DNA of 51,103 nucleotides from Crossiella sp. SN42 (GCF_023897065.1 NZ_JAMHIV010000051.1:1-51103), one strand, 5' to 3'; shown: positions 1-9,380, counted from the first letter of the stretch. Notes: generated from the letters alone by a model not told the origin. Translations and numbers: made by a program.

Positions 1-40
1 GAGTTTTGAAAAGCCACCCCGTCGCTGGTCCGGTGTCGCT

Positions 41-1117
41 TCAGTCCTCGATCGCCCAAGTCAGGCTGTGCGTGTCATCGCCCGGGTGGGGACTCCACCG
101 GATGTGGGTCAGCCGCAAGGACTCCGGCAGCACGTACACCGTGTGCCCGCCCGCCGTCTCACCCGGTGCGACGCCGATCCGGTGCGGCGGCCGGGACGAC
201 AACGCCACCGGTGCCTTCGAGATCTGTTGCCCGTCCTCGGTGACCAGCACCAGGTACAGGTCCGGCAGGGAGGCGAAGGGCACCGGGCCCCGGTTGTGCA
301 GTTCGGTGTGCACGACTACCGAGCGTTCGCCCTCTTGCAGCCGGTAACCGGCGGCGGTGAACAGGAAGTCGGCCGGGTCGACCACCTCGACCAGCTGGAT
401 GACCAGTCGTTCGCCTTCCTGGCCTTCCGTTTCCAGTGAGCCGCCGACGACGCCGGTGCGGCTGCCCGCCGCGGGTGCGGTGGTGACGGTGGGCTGGTCG
501 CCGCGTGCCCACGCCGCCGACTGGGGTGGGCCCCAGGTGCTCATCGGGTCCGCGCCGGTGGCAGGGAAGGGGGGCGGGGCGGGGAAGCCGCCGCGGGGTG
601 GGCCGATCGGCGGGTTGTAGGCCGGGGGTGGGGGCGGGTAGGCGCCGGTGGGGCCGCCGGGCTGGTGTGCCGGGTACGGGCCGCTTGGGGTGCCGTAGGG
701 ACCGCTGGGTGTCCCATGTGGACCGCTGGGTGTGCCGTACGGGCCGCTTGGGGTGCCGTAGGGGCCGCTGGGGGTGCCGTGCGCCGGGTAGACGCCGCTG
801 GGGGTGCCGTGGGCGGGGCCGGGTCCGTAGACCGGGGGACCGTAGGACGGGGGTGGCGCGGCGGGCGGGGGCGGGGGAGCGGGCGGGGGGAATCCGGCCC
901 AGGCGCCGGCCGCGGCCAGTGCGCCGCGCAGGCCGTTGGGGTCGAACTCGACGCCGACGATCAGGGGCAGGCCGCTGGCCGAGAGCGCGACCAGTCTGGA
1001 GGCGGCTTCCCTGGGGTCCACGCCTGCCCTGGCGGCGATCTCGTGCACGGGAGCCGCGCGCCCTGACTCGGCCAGCAGGGCGAGCAGGCGCATGTCCACG
1101 GGATCCGGCGACACCAC
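41..1117 (-). CDS. Winged-helix N-terminus, Pro-rich GTPSG repeat protein
   Basis: Protein of 358 residues in three parts. Residues about 8-55 look like an AsnC/MarR-type winged helix (MRLLALLAESGRAAPVHEIA, then AARAGVDPREAASRLVALSA). Residues about 75-200 are a Pro/Gly/Tyr-rich disordered region with six GTPSG units. Residues about 230-358 are a globular beta-rich domain, with a pattern (VVHTELHNRGPVPF) like the DUF4352/telokin-type extracellular folds. No signal peptide or membrane segment is visible. Start: GTG at 1117 is preceded by TAGGTT (1129-1124) and exactly six bases, with no Shine-Dalgarno, so a leaderless start is likely. It is divergent from the sugar importer genes. Function unknown; a cytosolic regulator or scaffold is possible. 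The coding call is firm. Confidence 0.8.
   Translation of the reverse strand: MVSPDPVDMRLLALLAESGRAAPVHEIAARAGVDPREAASRLVALSASGLPLIVGVEFDPNGLRGALAAAGAWAGFPPPAPPPPPAAPPPSYGPPVYGPGPAHGTPSGVYPAHGTPSGPYGTPSGPYGTPSGPHGTPSGPYGTPSGPYPAHQPGGPTGAYPPPPPAYNPPIGPPRGGFPAPPPFPATGADPMSTWGPPQSAAWARGDQPTVTTAPAAGSRTGVVGGSLETEGQEGERLVIQLVEVVDPADFLFTAAGYRLQEGERSVVVHTELHNRGPVPFASLPDLYLVLVTEDGQQISKAPVALSSRPPHRIGVAPGETAGGHTVYVLPESLRLTHIRWSPHPGDDTHSLTWAIED
672..813 (-). repeat. 21-bp in-frame tandem repeat encoding YGTPSGP
   Basis: Six GTPSG units, most spaced seven codons (21 bp) apart, within the Pro-rich region of the gene at 41-1117. Units differ at third bases and in the Y/H position, so this is an old or drifting array rather than a fresh slippage product. 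Confidence 0.8.
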
Positions 1118-1190
1118 GGAGCGAACCTACCCCTTCCCTGCGATCACCGCGGGGGCGCACCCACCGACGGAAAAACCCGAGCTGTGACCC

Positions 1191-1226
1191 TTGTCATCTT
1201 CCGCCCGGTCTGGTGAGTATTTCACC
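1191..1226 (+). promoter_or_regulatory. Probable promoter and operator of the sugar importer operon
   Basis: TTGTCA (1191-1196), an 18-base spacer and GAGTAT (1215-1220) form a plausible promoter. The -10 region lies inside the inverted repeat GGTGA-N5-TCACC (1212-1226), and a further GGTGAACC lies about 20 bases downstream. A repressor bound here would occlude the -10. No sugar-type regulator gene (LacI, ROK or GntR) is seen nearby, so the binder is unknown. Confidence 0.45.
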
Positions 1227-1268
1227 CCACGTGGATCAGTCAGGTGAACCAGCCCCGGGAGGTGGCGG

Positions 1269-2657
1269 ATGCGCAGGGTCGCGACACCGCTGGTGATGGT
1301 CGCGTCGCTCGGGTTGCTCGCCGGATGTCTCGGCAGCCCCCAGCAGACCGATGTCACCCGCAACGCCGACGCGAAGGAGCTGTCCCTCACCATCACCGGC
1401 AACGCGGTGGCCGGCGGGAAGAACGCCACCCGCGCCGCCTGGGTCACCGACTGGGTGATCCCGAAGTTCACCGAGGCGCAGAAGGCCAAGGGCGTCACCG
1501 TCACGGTGAAGTTCGACGGCAACGGCGCGGGCGATGAGGACTACAAGACCAAGGTCGCGCTGGACCTCAAGACCGGCGGCGGCGCGGACGTGCTCACCGT
1601 GGACGGTATCTGGATCGGCGAGTTCGCCGAGGCCGGGCAGCTCAAACCGCTGGACGAGCTGGTCGGCAAGACCAAGGTGGACGCGTGGGAGGGCTGGAGC
1701 CAGGTCCCGCGGTCGGTGCAGGGCCTCGGGTCCTTCGGCGAGCGCCGCTACGGCATCCCGGACGGCACCGACGGGCGGGTGCTGTTCTTCAACAAGAAGC
1801 TGTTCGCCCAGGCCGGGCTGCCCGCGGACTGGCAGCCGAGGAGCTGGACCGACATCCTGGCCGCGGCCGGGGAGCTGAAAAAACTGCCCGGAGTGACACC
1901 GTTGCAGGTCAACGCCGGCACCGCGATGGGTGAGGCGACCACCATGCAGGGCGTGCTGCCACTGCTGGCCAGCGCCGGGAAACCGCTGTACCGGGACGGC
2001 AAGTGGCAGGCCGGTCCGGCACTGGGCGAGGTGCTGGAGCTCTACGCCAAGGTCTACCGCGAGGGCCTCGGCGACCCGCTCACCCAGCAGGAGGCCAAGG
2101 GGCGGGACAAGTCCTTCGCCCAGTTCGCCGAGGGCAAGCTCGGCATCATGATCGAGAGCGACTACCTGTGGCGCGGGGTGGTCGAGCCGAACCGGGGCGT
2201 GGCCAAGATGGCCGACCGGGACCAGGCGGTCGGCTACGCCAAGATCCCGGCCCGCCAGCCGGGGGTCGGCGGCCGGGACTTCGTCAGCATGTCCGGTGGC
2301 GCGGTCAACGTGCTCAACCCGGCCACCAAGTACCCGCAGCAGGCCTGGGAGCTGTTGCAGTTCATGAACTCCGCCGAGGCGCTCAAGGCCCGCGCGGCCG
2401 GCGGCGCGCAGGTCACCGCGCGCAACGACGTGAACAACCAGGTCCTGGCCGGGGACCCGATGCTGACCTATGTGGCGCAACAGGTCCTGCCGGTCACCCA
2501 CTACCGGCCACCGGTGGCCGGCTATCCGAGGGTCTCCGCCGCGTTGCAGCAGGCCACCGCGGACGTGATCGCCGGGCGGACCGTGGCCGAGGCGCTGTCG
2601 AACTACCGGGCCGCGCTGTCCAAGATCGTGGGCGAGGCCAATGTCGACGCCGGTTGA
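1269..2657 (+). CDS. ABC transporter extracellular solute-binding lipoprotein (sugar type)
   Basis: 462 residues. A lipoprotein signal peptide ends in the lipobox LAGC (Cys20), so the mature protein is lipid-anchored on the outer face of the membrane. The body matches family 1 solute-binding proteins for oligosaccharides: an early DVLTVDGIWIGEFAEAG segment and later YGIPDGTDGRVLFFNKKLF and PATKYPQQAWELLQFM segments. It captures the substrate and delivers it to the two permeases encoded directly downstream. ATG at 1269 follows GGGAGGTGGCGG. The stop lies 17 bases inside the next gene, so the two are translationally coupled. Substrate not determinable; alpha-mannosides or phosphorylated glycans are suggested only by the neighbours. 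Confidence 0.93.
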   Translation: MRRVATPLVMVASLGLLAGCLGSPQQTDVTRNADAKELSLTITGNAVAGGKNATRAAWVTDWVIPKFTEAQKAKGVTVTVKFDGNGAGDEDYKTKVALDLKTGGGADVLTVDGIWIGEFAEAGQLKPLDELVGKTKVDAWEGWSQVPRSVQGLGSFGERRYGIPDGTDGRVLFFNKKLFAQAGLPADWQPRSWTDILAAAGELKKLPGVTPLQVNAGTAMGEATTMQGVLPLLASAGKPLYRDGKWQAGPALGEVLELYAKVYREGLGDPLTQQEAKGRDKSFAQFAEGKLGIMIESDYLWRGVVEPNRGVAKMADRDQAVGYAKIPARQPGVGGRDFVSMSGGAVNVLNPATKYPQQAWELLQFMNSAEALKARAAGGAQVTARNDVNNQVLAGDPMLTYVAQQVLPVTHYRPPVAGYPRVSAALQQATADVIAGRTVAEALSNYRAALSKIVGEANVDAG

Positions 2658-3564
2658 CCTGAAGCCCGTCGCCAAGCCCGCCGCGGGCGGCCGGGTCGCC
2701 GACGTGGCCGGACTGGGCATCGGCCGCGCGGTCGGGTTTGTGCTGCCCGCGCTGGCGCTGATCGGGCTGTTCCTGGTCTTCCCCGCGCTGTGGACGCTCT
2801 ACATCGGCATCACCGACTACCAGCTGACCGGCCCGGCCGCGGCCAACCCGCAGGTCATCGGCCTGGACAACTTCCTGGCCGCGCTCAACGACGGGCTGTT
2901 CCGCAACTCGCTGTGGCTGACCGTGCTGTTCGTGCTCGGCTCCGCGGTGATCGGGCAGAACCTGCTCGGCTTCGGCCTGGCCTACCTGCTGCGCGGGGCC
3001 CCGCCCTGGCTGCGGCGGCTCACCGAGAGCCTGGTGCTGCTGGCCTGGATCCTGCCCAGCACCGTGGTCGCCTTCCTCTGGATCGCCGTGCTGGACCGGG
3101 ACGGCGGCACGCTGAACCTGTTGCTGGCCAACGAGGGCACCGCCTGGCTGGTGCAGTACCCGCTGATCTCGATCATCCTGTTCAACACCTGGCGGGGCAC
3201 CGCGTTCTCCATGCTGCTCTACTCCTCCGCGCTGGCCGCGGTGCCGCCCTCCCAGCTGGAGACGGCGAAGCTGGTCGGCGCGAACGGCTGGCAGACCGTG
3301 CGGGACGTGGTGTTCCCGCACATCCGCGGGCACGTGCTGACCAACACGCTGCTGATCAGCCTGTGGACCGCCAACGACTTCACCCCGTTCCTGCTCACCG
3401 CGGGCGGGCCCAACCACGCCTCGGAGACGCTGCCGGTGTTCATCTACCGGCAGGCCCTCGAAGGCGGCCAGCTCGGCTACGCCTCGGCCATCTCGCTGCT
3501 GTTGCTGCTGGCGAACCTGCTGGTGGCCGGGCTGTACCTGCGGCTGCTGCGGAGGCGGGCATGA
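2641..3564 (+). CDS. ABC sugar transporter permease (MalF type)
   Basis: 307 residues with about six membrane segments, the first after a roughly 28-residue cytoplasmic tail (VGFVLPALALIGLFLVFPALWTLY). The EAA loop that contacts the ATPase is visible as LETAKLVGANGWQTVRDVVFPHI. It pairs with the second permease to form the membrane channel. ATG at 2641 lies inside the 3' end of the binding-protein gene, and the stop overlaps the next start as ATGA. A stretch of NDG/FRNSLW follows the first periplasmic loop as usual for MalF/UgpA-like proteins. Confidence 0.93.
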   Translation: MSTPVDLKPVAKPAAGGRVADVAGLGIGRAVGFVLPALALIGLFLVFPALWTLYIGITDYQLTGPAAANPQVIGLDNFLAALNDGLFRNSLWLTVLFVLGSAVIGQNLLGFGLAYLLRGAPPWLRRLTESLVLLAWILPSTVVAFLWIAVLDRDGGTLNLLLANEGTAWLVQYPLISIILFNTWRGTAFSMLLYSSALAAVPPSQLETAKLVGANGWQTVRDVVFPHIRGHVLTNTLLISLWTANDFTPFLLTAGGPNHASETLPVFIYRQALEGGQLGYASAISLLLLLANLLVAGLYLRLLRRRA

Positions 3565-4382
3565 GCGTGAGGTTCCTGGTGCGGCGCATCGGCTTCTACA
3601 CGCTGATCGCGGTGGTGCTGTTCTTCTTCGCGGTGCCCATGCTGTGGCTGGCCAGCGCGCCCTTCGACGCCCGCCCCGGCCTCGGCCTGCGCTGGCCGGA
3701 CTGGACGCTGGACAACGTCGGCAAGACCCTGGAGCACCCGCACACGCTGTCCTCGCTGCTGAACTCGCTGATCCTGTGCGGGATCGCCACCGCGGTGACC
3801 ACGGTGTGCGCGGCACTGGCCGCCTACGCCCTGTCCAGGGTGCGCATCCCCGGCCGGGACCTGTTGCTGTACCTGCTGTTGCTGCTCTCCAGCGTGGTCA
3901 CCGGCACCGCGGCGATGGTGCCCATCTTCGTGATGATGTTCCAGCTCGGCCTGATCAACTCCCAGTACGGCACCGCGCTGGTGATCGCCGGCGGCATGCT
4001 GCCCGCGGCCATCTTCATCCTCAAGGACTTCATGGACTCGGTGCCGCGCTCCTACGAGGAGTCGGCCAGGGTCTTCGGCGCCTCGCCGGGGCAGGTGCTG
4101 CGGCACGTGGTGCTGCCGGTGGCGCGGCCGGGGATCGCGACCATCCTGGTGTGGGCCTTCGTCAACGCCTGGGGCAACTTCCTGCTGCCGTTCCTGCTGC
4201 TGCGCGATGTCCAGGCGCAGCCGGCCGCGGTGCTGCTGCGCACCCTGCAGGACGAGGGCGGCAGCGCGAACCTCACCGTGATCCCGGTGTTCTCACTGCT
4301 GTACTCGATACCGGTGGTGCTGCTGTACCTGGTCGTCAGCAAACGCTACGGGTTCCGCTTCCACGGAGGGATCAAGAGCTGA
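3561..4382 (+). CDS. ABC sugar transporter permease (MalG type)
   Basis: 273 residues, starting at the ATG that overlaps the upstream stop (ATGA, 3561-3564). Six membrane segments. The EAA motif is SYEESARVFGASPGQVLRHVVLPVARPGI, where the conserved Gly and Pro positions fit the MalG/UgpE group. It forms the translocation pathway together with the preceding permease. Its stop overlaps the ATPase start by one base (TGATG). The C-terminus ends in the basic KRYGFRFHGGIKS typical of this subfamily. Confidence 0.93.
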   Translation: MSVRFLVRRIGFYTLIAVVLFFFAVPMLWLASAPFDARPGLGLRWPDWTLDNVGKTLEHPHTLSSLLNSLILCGIATAVTTVCAALAAYALSRVRIPGRDLLLYLLLLLSSVVTGTAAMVPIFVMMFQLGLINSQYGTALVIAGGMLPAAIFILKDFMDSVPRSYEESARVFGASPGQVLRHVVLPVARPGIATILVWAFVNAWGNFLLPFLLLRDVQAQPAAVLLRTLQDEGGSANLTVIPVFSLLYSIPVVLLYLVVSKRYGFRFHGGIKS

Positions 4383-5467
4383 TGGCGGGTATCGGCATCA
4401 CCGGACTGTCCACTGTGTACCCCAACGGGGTGCGCGCGGTGGACGAGCTCGACCTGCGCATCGCCGACGGCGAGTTCTTCGCCCTGCTCGGCCCCTCCGG
4501 CTGCGGCAAGACCACGCTGCTGCGCACCATCGCCGGACTGGAGTCCTCCAGTGCGGGGTCGATCACCATCGATGGCGAGGAGGTCACCTCGGCCGAGCCC
4601 GGCAAGCGCGGGGTGGCCATGGTGTTCCAGGACTACGCGCTGTTCCCGCACATGACGGTGGCGGAGAACATCGGCTACCCGCTGCGGGTGCGCGGGGAGA
4701 ACAAGGCGGCGCAGCGGAAGGTGGCCGAGTCCACCGCGGACGGGCTGAGCCTGGCCGGGCTGCTGGAACGCCGTCCCGGCCAGCTCTCCGGCGGCCAGCA
4801 GCAGCGGGTCGCGCTGGCCCGCGCCATCGCGATGGGCGCGCGGGTGCTGCTGCTGGACGAGCCACTGTCCAACTTGGACGCCAGGTTGCGGCTGGAGGCG
4901 CGCACGTTCCTCAAGCGGCTGCAACGGGAACTGGGCATCACCACGGTCTTCGTCACCCACGACCAGGCCGAGGCGCTGGCCCTGGCCGACCGGATCGCGG
5001 TGATGGAGTCCGGCAAGATCCGGCAGCTGGGCAGCCCGCGCGAGGTGTTCCAGCGGCCGGCGAGTGTGTTCGTGGCCAACTTCATCGGGTCCACCCCGAT
5101 GAACCTGTTGCCCGCGGTAGTTGTCGGTGACGAGGTGGAGGTGGCGGATGCGCGGCTGGGTCGGCCCCTGGGTCTGGCCGTGTCCGACGGCGACCAGGTC
5201 ACGGCGGGCATCCGCCCCGAGTACCTGCGACTCGCCCCGCAGGGCACAACCGGCGGGATCACTGGCGTGGTGTCGACGGTGGAGAACCTCGGGGTGAGCT
5301 CGCTGGTGTCGCTGGAATGCGCGGGCGGCCTGCTGGTCGGGGTCACCGTGCCGGAGCAGGACGAGCCACCGGTAGGCAGCACGGTCACCGCGGTGCCCGA
5401 ACCCAGCAGGCTGCTGCTCTTCGACGCCGGCGGCCTGCTGCTCAGCCCGGAACCGGTGCTCGCGTGA
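4382..5467 (+). CDS. ABC sugar transporter ATP-binding protein (MsmK/UgpC type)
   Basis: 361 residues. Walker A GPSGCGKTT (37-45), Q-loop at VFQDY, signature LSGGQQQRVALARAI, Walker B VLLLDEPLSNLD and the H-loop THDQ are all intact. The C-terminal 130 residues form the TOBE/regulatory domain of CUT1-type ATPases. It energises the importer from the cytoplasmic face. Many actinomycetes use one shared MsiK ATPase for sugar importers, so a dedicated ATPase inside the operon is a minor peculiarity. Start ATG at 4382 overlaps the previous stop by one base; the stop overlaps the next GTG start by four bases. Confidence 0.93.
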   Translation: MAGIGITGLSTVYPNGVRAVDELDLRIADGEFFALLGPSGCGKTTLLRTIAGLESSSAGSITIDGEEVTSAEPGKRGVAMVFQDYALFPHMTVAENIGYPLRVRGENKAAQRKVAESTADGLSLAGLLERRPGQLSGGQQQRVALARAIAMGARVLLLDEPLSNLDARLRLEARTFLKRLQRELGITTVFVTHDQAEALALADRIAVMESGKIRQLGSPREVFQRPASVFVANFIGSTPMNLLPAVVVGDEVEVADARLGRPLGLAVSDGDQVTAGIRPEYLRLAPQGTTGGITGVVSTVENLGVSSLVSLECAGGLLVGVTVPEQDEPPVGSTVTAVPEPSRLLLFDAGGLLLSPEPVLA

Positions 5468-6681
5468 TCGTCCACAGTGGACTGATCACCAGGGAGCTGC
5501 GCTCGGCCAGCCGGTGGCTGGAGCTCCCGTTCGAGGTGCCGCCCGGCTGCGCGGGGGTCACCGTCGAGCTGACCTACGCGGAACCGGCGATCCTGGACAT
5601 CGGCTGTGCCGGACCGACCGGCTGGCGCGGCTGGTCCGGTTCGGCCCGCCGCCGCTTCGCCATCGGTCCCGAGGCCGCCACTCCCGGCTACCTGCCCGGC
5701 GAGCTCGAACCAGGGGAGTGGCGGATTGTCCTTGGCCTGCACCGGATTCCGCCGGAGGGCGCGCACGCCCAGGTCGAGGTGACCCTCGGCCCGGCCTTCG
5801 TCGAGGTCGAGCGCCCGGCCCCGCTGGCCCCAGCGCCACGCCCGCCCCGGCACCTCCCGGCCAGTGCGGGCCTGCGCTGGATCCCGGCCGACCTGCACGC
5901 GCACACCCTGCACTCCGACGGTCAGCTGACCGTGCCGGAACTGGCCGCGCTGGCGGTGTCCAACGGCCTGTCCGCGCTGGCGGTCACCGACCACAACACC
6001 GTGGCCCACCACGCCGAGCTGGCCGAAATGGGCAACCGGTACGGCATCGCGCTGATCCCCGGCCAGGAGGTCACCACGGACTCCGGCCACGCCAACGCCT
6101 TCGGCGACATCGGCTGGATCGACTTCCGGCGACCACCGGCCGAGTGGCTGACCGCGGTGCGGGATCGCGGCGGACTGCTGTCCATCAACCACCCGCTCTC
6201 CGGCGACTGCTCCTGGCGGGACCCGATGCCGGAACGTCCACCGCTGGCCGAGATCTGGCACTCCAGCTGGTGGAGCCGGACCTGGGGCGGCCCGCTGGCC
6301 TGGTGGCGGTCCTGGGGCATGCACGTCACCCCGGTCGGCGGCAGCGACTGGCACGGCAGGGGAACCGACGCCGAGCCCGGCAACCCGACCACCTGGCTCG
6401 CCGTGGACGAGAACGCCTACGGCCCAACGGAACTGGCCACGGCCGCCCTGGATGCCCTGCGCGCGGGCCGCACCGCGATCAGCGCCGACGTGGACGCCCC
6501 GGTGCTGCTCCCGGTCGACGGCGAGCTGATCATGGTGGGCGCCTCGGGCGCGCTGCTCTACGGTCCGGACGGCAGCCGCCGCGAGGCCAGGACCGAGGGC
6601 AGACTGCCCGCCGCCGGTCCTGGCGGTCACGTGCTCACCGATCACGAGGGCGGCGTGATCTCCCTCTGCGGCAACCCCTGA
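5464..6681 (+). CDS. PHP-domain metallohydrolase (CehA/McbA-like)
   Basis: 405 residues, GTG start overlapping the ATPase stop (GTGA). An N-terminal beta-rich domain (1-125) is followed by a PHP metallohydrolase domain with ADLHAHTLHSDG (142-153), TDHNT (175-179), a Glu in GQEVTTDSGHANAF, INHP and GGSDWHGRG. These are the metal-binding motifs of the polymerase/histidinol phosphatase superfamily. Members hydrolyse phosphoesters, and some CehA-like members hydrolyse carbamates or diesters. It is the last gene of the importer operon, so it probably processes the imported substrate, perhaps removing phosphate. Its 3' end overlaps the convergent mannosidase gene by 40 bases. The superfamily is certain; the substrate is unknown. 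Confidence 0.88.
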   Translation: MIVHSGLITRELRSASRWLELPFEVPPGCAGVTVELTYAEPAILDIGCAGPTGWRGWSGSARRRFAIGPEAATPGYLPGELEPGEWRIVLGLHRIPPEGAHAQVEVTLGPAFVEVERPAPLAPAPRPPRHLPASAGLRWIPADLHAHTLHSDGQLTVPELAALAVSNGLSALAVTDHNTVAHHAELAEMGNRYGIALIPGQEVTTDSGHANAFGDIGWIDFRRPPAEWLTAVRDRGGLLSINHPLSGDCSWRDPMPERPPLAEIWHSSWWSRTWGGPLAWWRSWGMHVTPVGGSDWHGRGTDAEPGNPTTWLAVDENAYGPTELATAALDALRAGRTAISADVDAPVLLPVDGELIMVGASGALLYGPDGSRREARTEGRLPAAGPGGHVLTDHEGGVISLCGNP

Positions 6682-9380
6682 CCGAGCCGCACGGTCATGA
6701 TCTCCCAGCCCCGCAAGGACAACTCCACCGCGTCCTCGGCGACGTCCAGTTTCGCCAACGGGTTCCCGGCCAGGTCGGTCACCCGCGCGCTGACCAGGCC
6801 GGGCAGCCGCAGCACGGTAGGCACCGGCTCGACGGAGTAGGCGACCAGCCGCAGCTCCAGCTCGCCGTCCCGCTCCCGCAACCCGCTCAGCACCGCGCCC
6901 TCCACGCGCAGTCCGGTCGCCTCGGCCAGTTCGGCGGTCCCGGTCCCGGCCGCGCTCACCAGCGGCAGGGTGAACCGCTCCACCAGCCCCATCACCTCGG
7001 CGTCCGAGCGCTCCGTCCCCACCGCGATGCCGAACCGGGCCACCCGCGACCCCAGCTCCTGCGCCCCGGGGATCGGGGTGGTCGGCCCGGCGGGCTCGGC
7101 CCGCAGCGGGTGCAGGTTCCGGCTGATCGCGCCCACCGACCGCAGCACGGTCAGCGCCAGCTCCCCGCCGGTCACCTCGTACTCGGTGGCCTGCTCCAGC
7201 AACACCGTGGCCGCACCGGCCGCGACGAACCCGGAGGCGGGAAAGGTCGGCAGCGGCGCCTCCCCGTTGCCGCCCTCGTTGGTCAGCCCGCGCGCCACCA
7301 CGCCGAACTGGCCCTCGGCCCGCGATCCGGTGACCGGCCCGACCGGCAGGTGCACCCGCACCCGGTGGTCCCGGCTGCGGTTCTCGAACCGGAGCTCCAG
7401 CCGCACAAAGGGTTCCCCGGCCCGCAGCTCCACCGCCATGGACACCTCGGTGGCCACCGTGCCCGCCGCCCGCGCCGATCCGGCGGCATCGGCCAGCCCG
7501 GTCGGCCACTCGTAGGTCCGGTACACGGTGAACCCGCCTACCAGGGGGCCGGGCGCGTCCGGGCAGACCAGGATGGCCACCGGCTCGTGCACCAGCAGGT
7601 CGGCCACTGGCGGGCCGTAGTTGTAGCTGTCCCCGGCGTCCCCGCCGTCGCAGATCCGCCCGACCCCCTCCAGCGCGAGGCCGTCGGGGTCCTCGATCCG
7701 CAGCGTGCCGTCGTCGAGCACGGTCACCGAGACCAGGCCGTTGCTCAGCACTCCATCCACAATGGACACCGGATGGTCGACGGGTGCGGCGCCGGCCACC
7801 GGTCGCGCCGTGGTCCAGCCCAGCGCGGGCACCGGCACCGCGGCCAGCAGCTCGCGCTTGGGCTCGTCCACCACCCGCAGCGACCACACCGGGTGCTCGG
7901 CCGCCCGCGCCGCCAGCTCGGCCGCGAAGCGCTCCACGTCGTAGCCCGGATCGCCCAGCCGCCCCACCGCGAACTCCACCGCGCCTGCCCCGATGACTGC
8001 CCGTTGGACTGCCCGGTCGTACATGACTTGGCCGAAGGTCCGCCGCCGCACCGCCTCGGCGACCTCGGCCGCCGGGAACTCCGCGGCCAGCAGCACCCGC
8101 TCCGGCCGCTCGACCTCCTGGGTCGCCGCCAGCCGCCCGTCCGGCAGCTGAAGTGCCACGGCGTCCCAGTCCTCCGGCGCGATCGCGGACACCCGCACGA
8201 CGTCCTGCCGGGGCCACGGACTGGGGTTCACCACCAGCACCGCGTCCCCCGGCGCGCGGGTCGCCAGCGCGTCCACCACCCGGTCCCGCACCGCCGAACC
8301 CAGCTGCTCGGCCTCGGCGATCCGGCCCGCCACCTGGGCCGCGGTGCTGTCCGCGCCGCAGCCGGTCACCGAGTCGTGGCAGGAGGCGTCCACCAGTCGC
8401 TGCCAGGCCATCTCGGCGAAGGGCCGGGCCGCGGCCGGGAACCACAGTGCGGCAAGGGGTTCGGCGTAGCGCTGCACCATCCGCTCGGCGGCGGCCATCG
8501 CCTGCTTCACCGGCGCGCGCACCGAGAGCACCCCGGGCAGCAGGTTCGCCCGCGCGTGGCTGCGCAGCTCGCCGCGCACCTCGGTCAGCCCGGCCACGTC
8601 CACCTCCCGCCCGGCCAGCGCCTCGGTCAGGGTGGCCAGCCGCAGGGTGACCGGGCCCTCCGCCGCGCTGACCGCCCTGACCTGCTCGGTCAGCGAGGGC
8701 AGCGGTGCGCCGTGGTCCGCGCCGTACATGGCCAGCACCTCGTCCGCGCCGAACCAGTCGCGCATCCGCTCGGCGAAGTCCTCGGCCCGGCCCCTGGTGG
8801 CCGAGGGGTCGGTGAACAACACCGCCGCGTTGCCGTAGCCGCCGGGCAGGTACTCGGTGCGCACCGCCGAACCGTCGGGCGACACCCAGGAGAAGCCGTT
8901 GCTGTCCACTGTGGACGGAACTCCGCGCCACAGGCAGGCCTGCCGGAAACCGAAGCCGCGCAACAGCTGCGGCAGCTGCGCCGCGTGCCCGAACTGGTCC
9001 GGCAGGTAGGCCACCGGCATCGCGCCGCCCAGCTCGGCCGAGCGGGCCAACCCGATCTCCAGGTTGCGCACCAGGTTCTCGCCGGAGCACAGGAAGGAGT
9101 CCGCGAGCACCCGCCACGGGCCGACCGCGAGCTGCCCGCGCGCCACCAGTTCGCGTACCTGGCCGAGCGCGGCGGGCCGGATCTCCAGGTAGTCGTCCAC
9201 CGCGGCGGTCTGCCCGTCCAGGGTGAACCGGAGCTCGGGATCGGCGGCCAGTCGCGGCAGCACCTCGTCCAGCAGGTCCACCAGGCGCAACCGGAACCGC
9301 TGGAACGGCTCGTACCACTCGCGATCCCAGTGCGTGTGCGGGACGACATGGACGGTGCGGCGAGGTGACGTCGGAGGCAC
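6642..9380 (-). CDS. Glycoside hydrolase family 38 alpha-mannosidase
   Basis: 912 residues. The N-terminus carries the GH38 zinc motif HTHWDREWYEPF (His15, His17, Asp19). YLPDQFGHAAQLPQLL contains the predicted nucleophile Asp128. The helical middle and C-terminal beta domains follow at the usual family length. No signal peptide, so it acts in the cytoplasm on imported mannosides. Start: GTG at 9380 is preceded by TAACGT (9392-9387) and six bases, the leaderless arrangement; a GTG two codons upstream (9386) is the alternative. It converges on the PHP gene with a 40-base tail overlap. Together with the importer it suggests uptake and cleavage of alpha-mannosides, which is an inference. Confidence 0.92.
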   Translation of the reverse strand: MPPTSPRRTVHVVPHTHWDREWYEPFQRFRLRLVDLLDEVLPRLAADPELRFTLDGQTAAVDDYLEIRPAALGQVRELVARGQLAVGPWRVLADSFLCSGENLVRNLEIGLARSAELGGAMPVAYLPDQFGHAAQLPQLLRGFGFRQACLWRGVPSTVDSNGFSWVSPDGSAVRTEYLPGGYGNAAVLFTDPSATRGRAEDFAERMRDWFGADEVLAMYGADHGAPLPSLTEQVRAVSAAEGPVTLRLATLTEALAGREVDVAGLTEVRGELRSHARANLLPGVLSVRAPVKQAMAAAERMVQRYAEPLAALWFPAAARPFAEMAWQRLVDASCHDSVTGCGADSTAAQVAGRIAEAEQLGSAVRDRVVDALATRAPGDAVLVVNPSPWPRQDVVRVSAIAPEDWDAVALQLPDGRLAATQEVERPERVLLAAEFPAAEVAEAVRRRTFGQVMYDRAVQRAVIGAGAVEFAVGRLGDPGYDVERFAAELAARAAEHPVWSLRVVDEPKRELLAAVPVPALGWTTARPVAGAAPVDHPVSIVDGVLSNGLVSVTVLDDGTLRIEDPDGLALEGVGRICDGGDAGDSYNYGPPVADLLVHEPVAILVCPDAPGPLVGGFTVYRTYEWPTGLADAAGSARAAGTVATEVSMAVELRAGEPFVRLELRFENRSRDHRVRVHLPVGPVTGSRAEGQFGVVARGLTNEGGNGEAPLPTFPASGFVAAGAATVLLEQATEYEVTGGELALTVLRSVGAISRNLHPLRAEPAGPTTPIPGAQELGSRVARFGIAVGTERSDAEVMGLVERFTLPLVSAAGTGTAELAEATGLRVEGAVLSGLRERDGELELRLVAYSVEPVPTVLRLPGLVSARVTDLAGNPLAKLDVAEDAVELSLRGWEIMTVRLGQGLPQREITPPS

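Noticed and set aside
4675-9318. Minus-strand open frame of more than 1500 codons across several genes
   Set aside because: It is antisense to ABC ATPase, PHP and out of frame with GH38, has an Arg/Gly/Ala-only composition and no motif; a by-product of high GC content.
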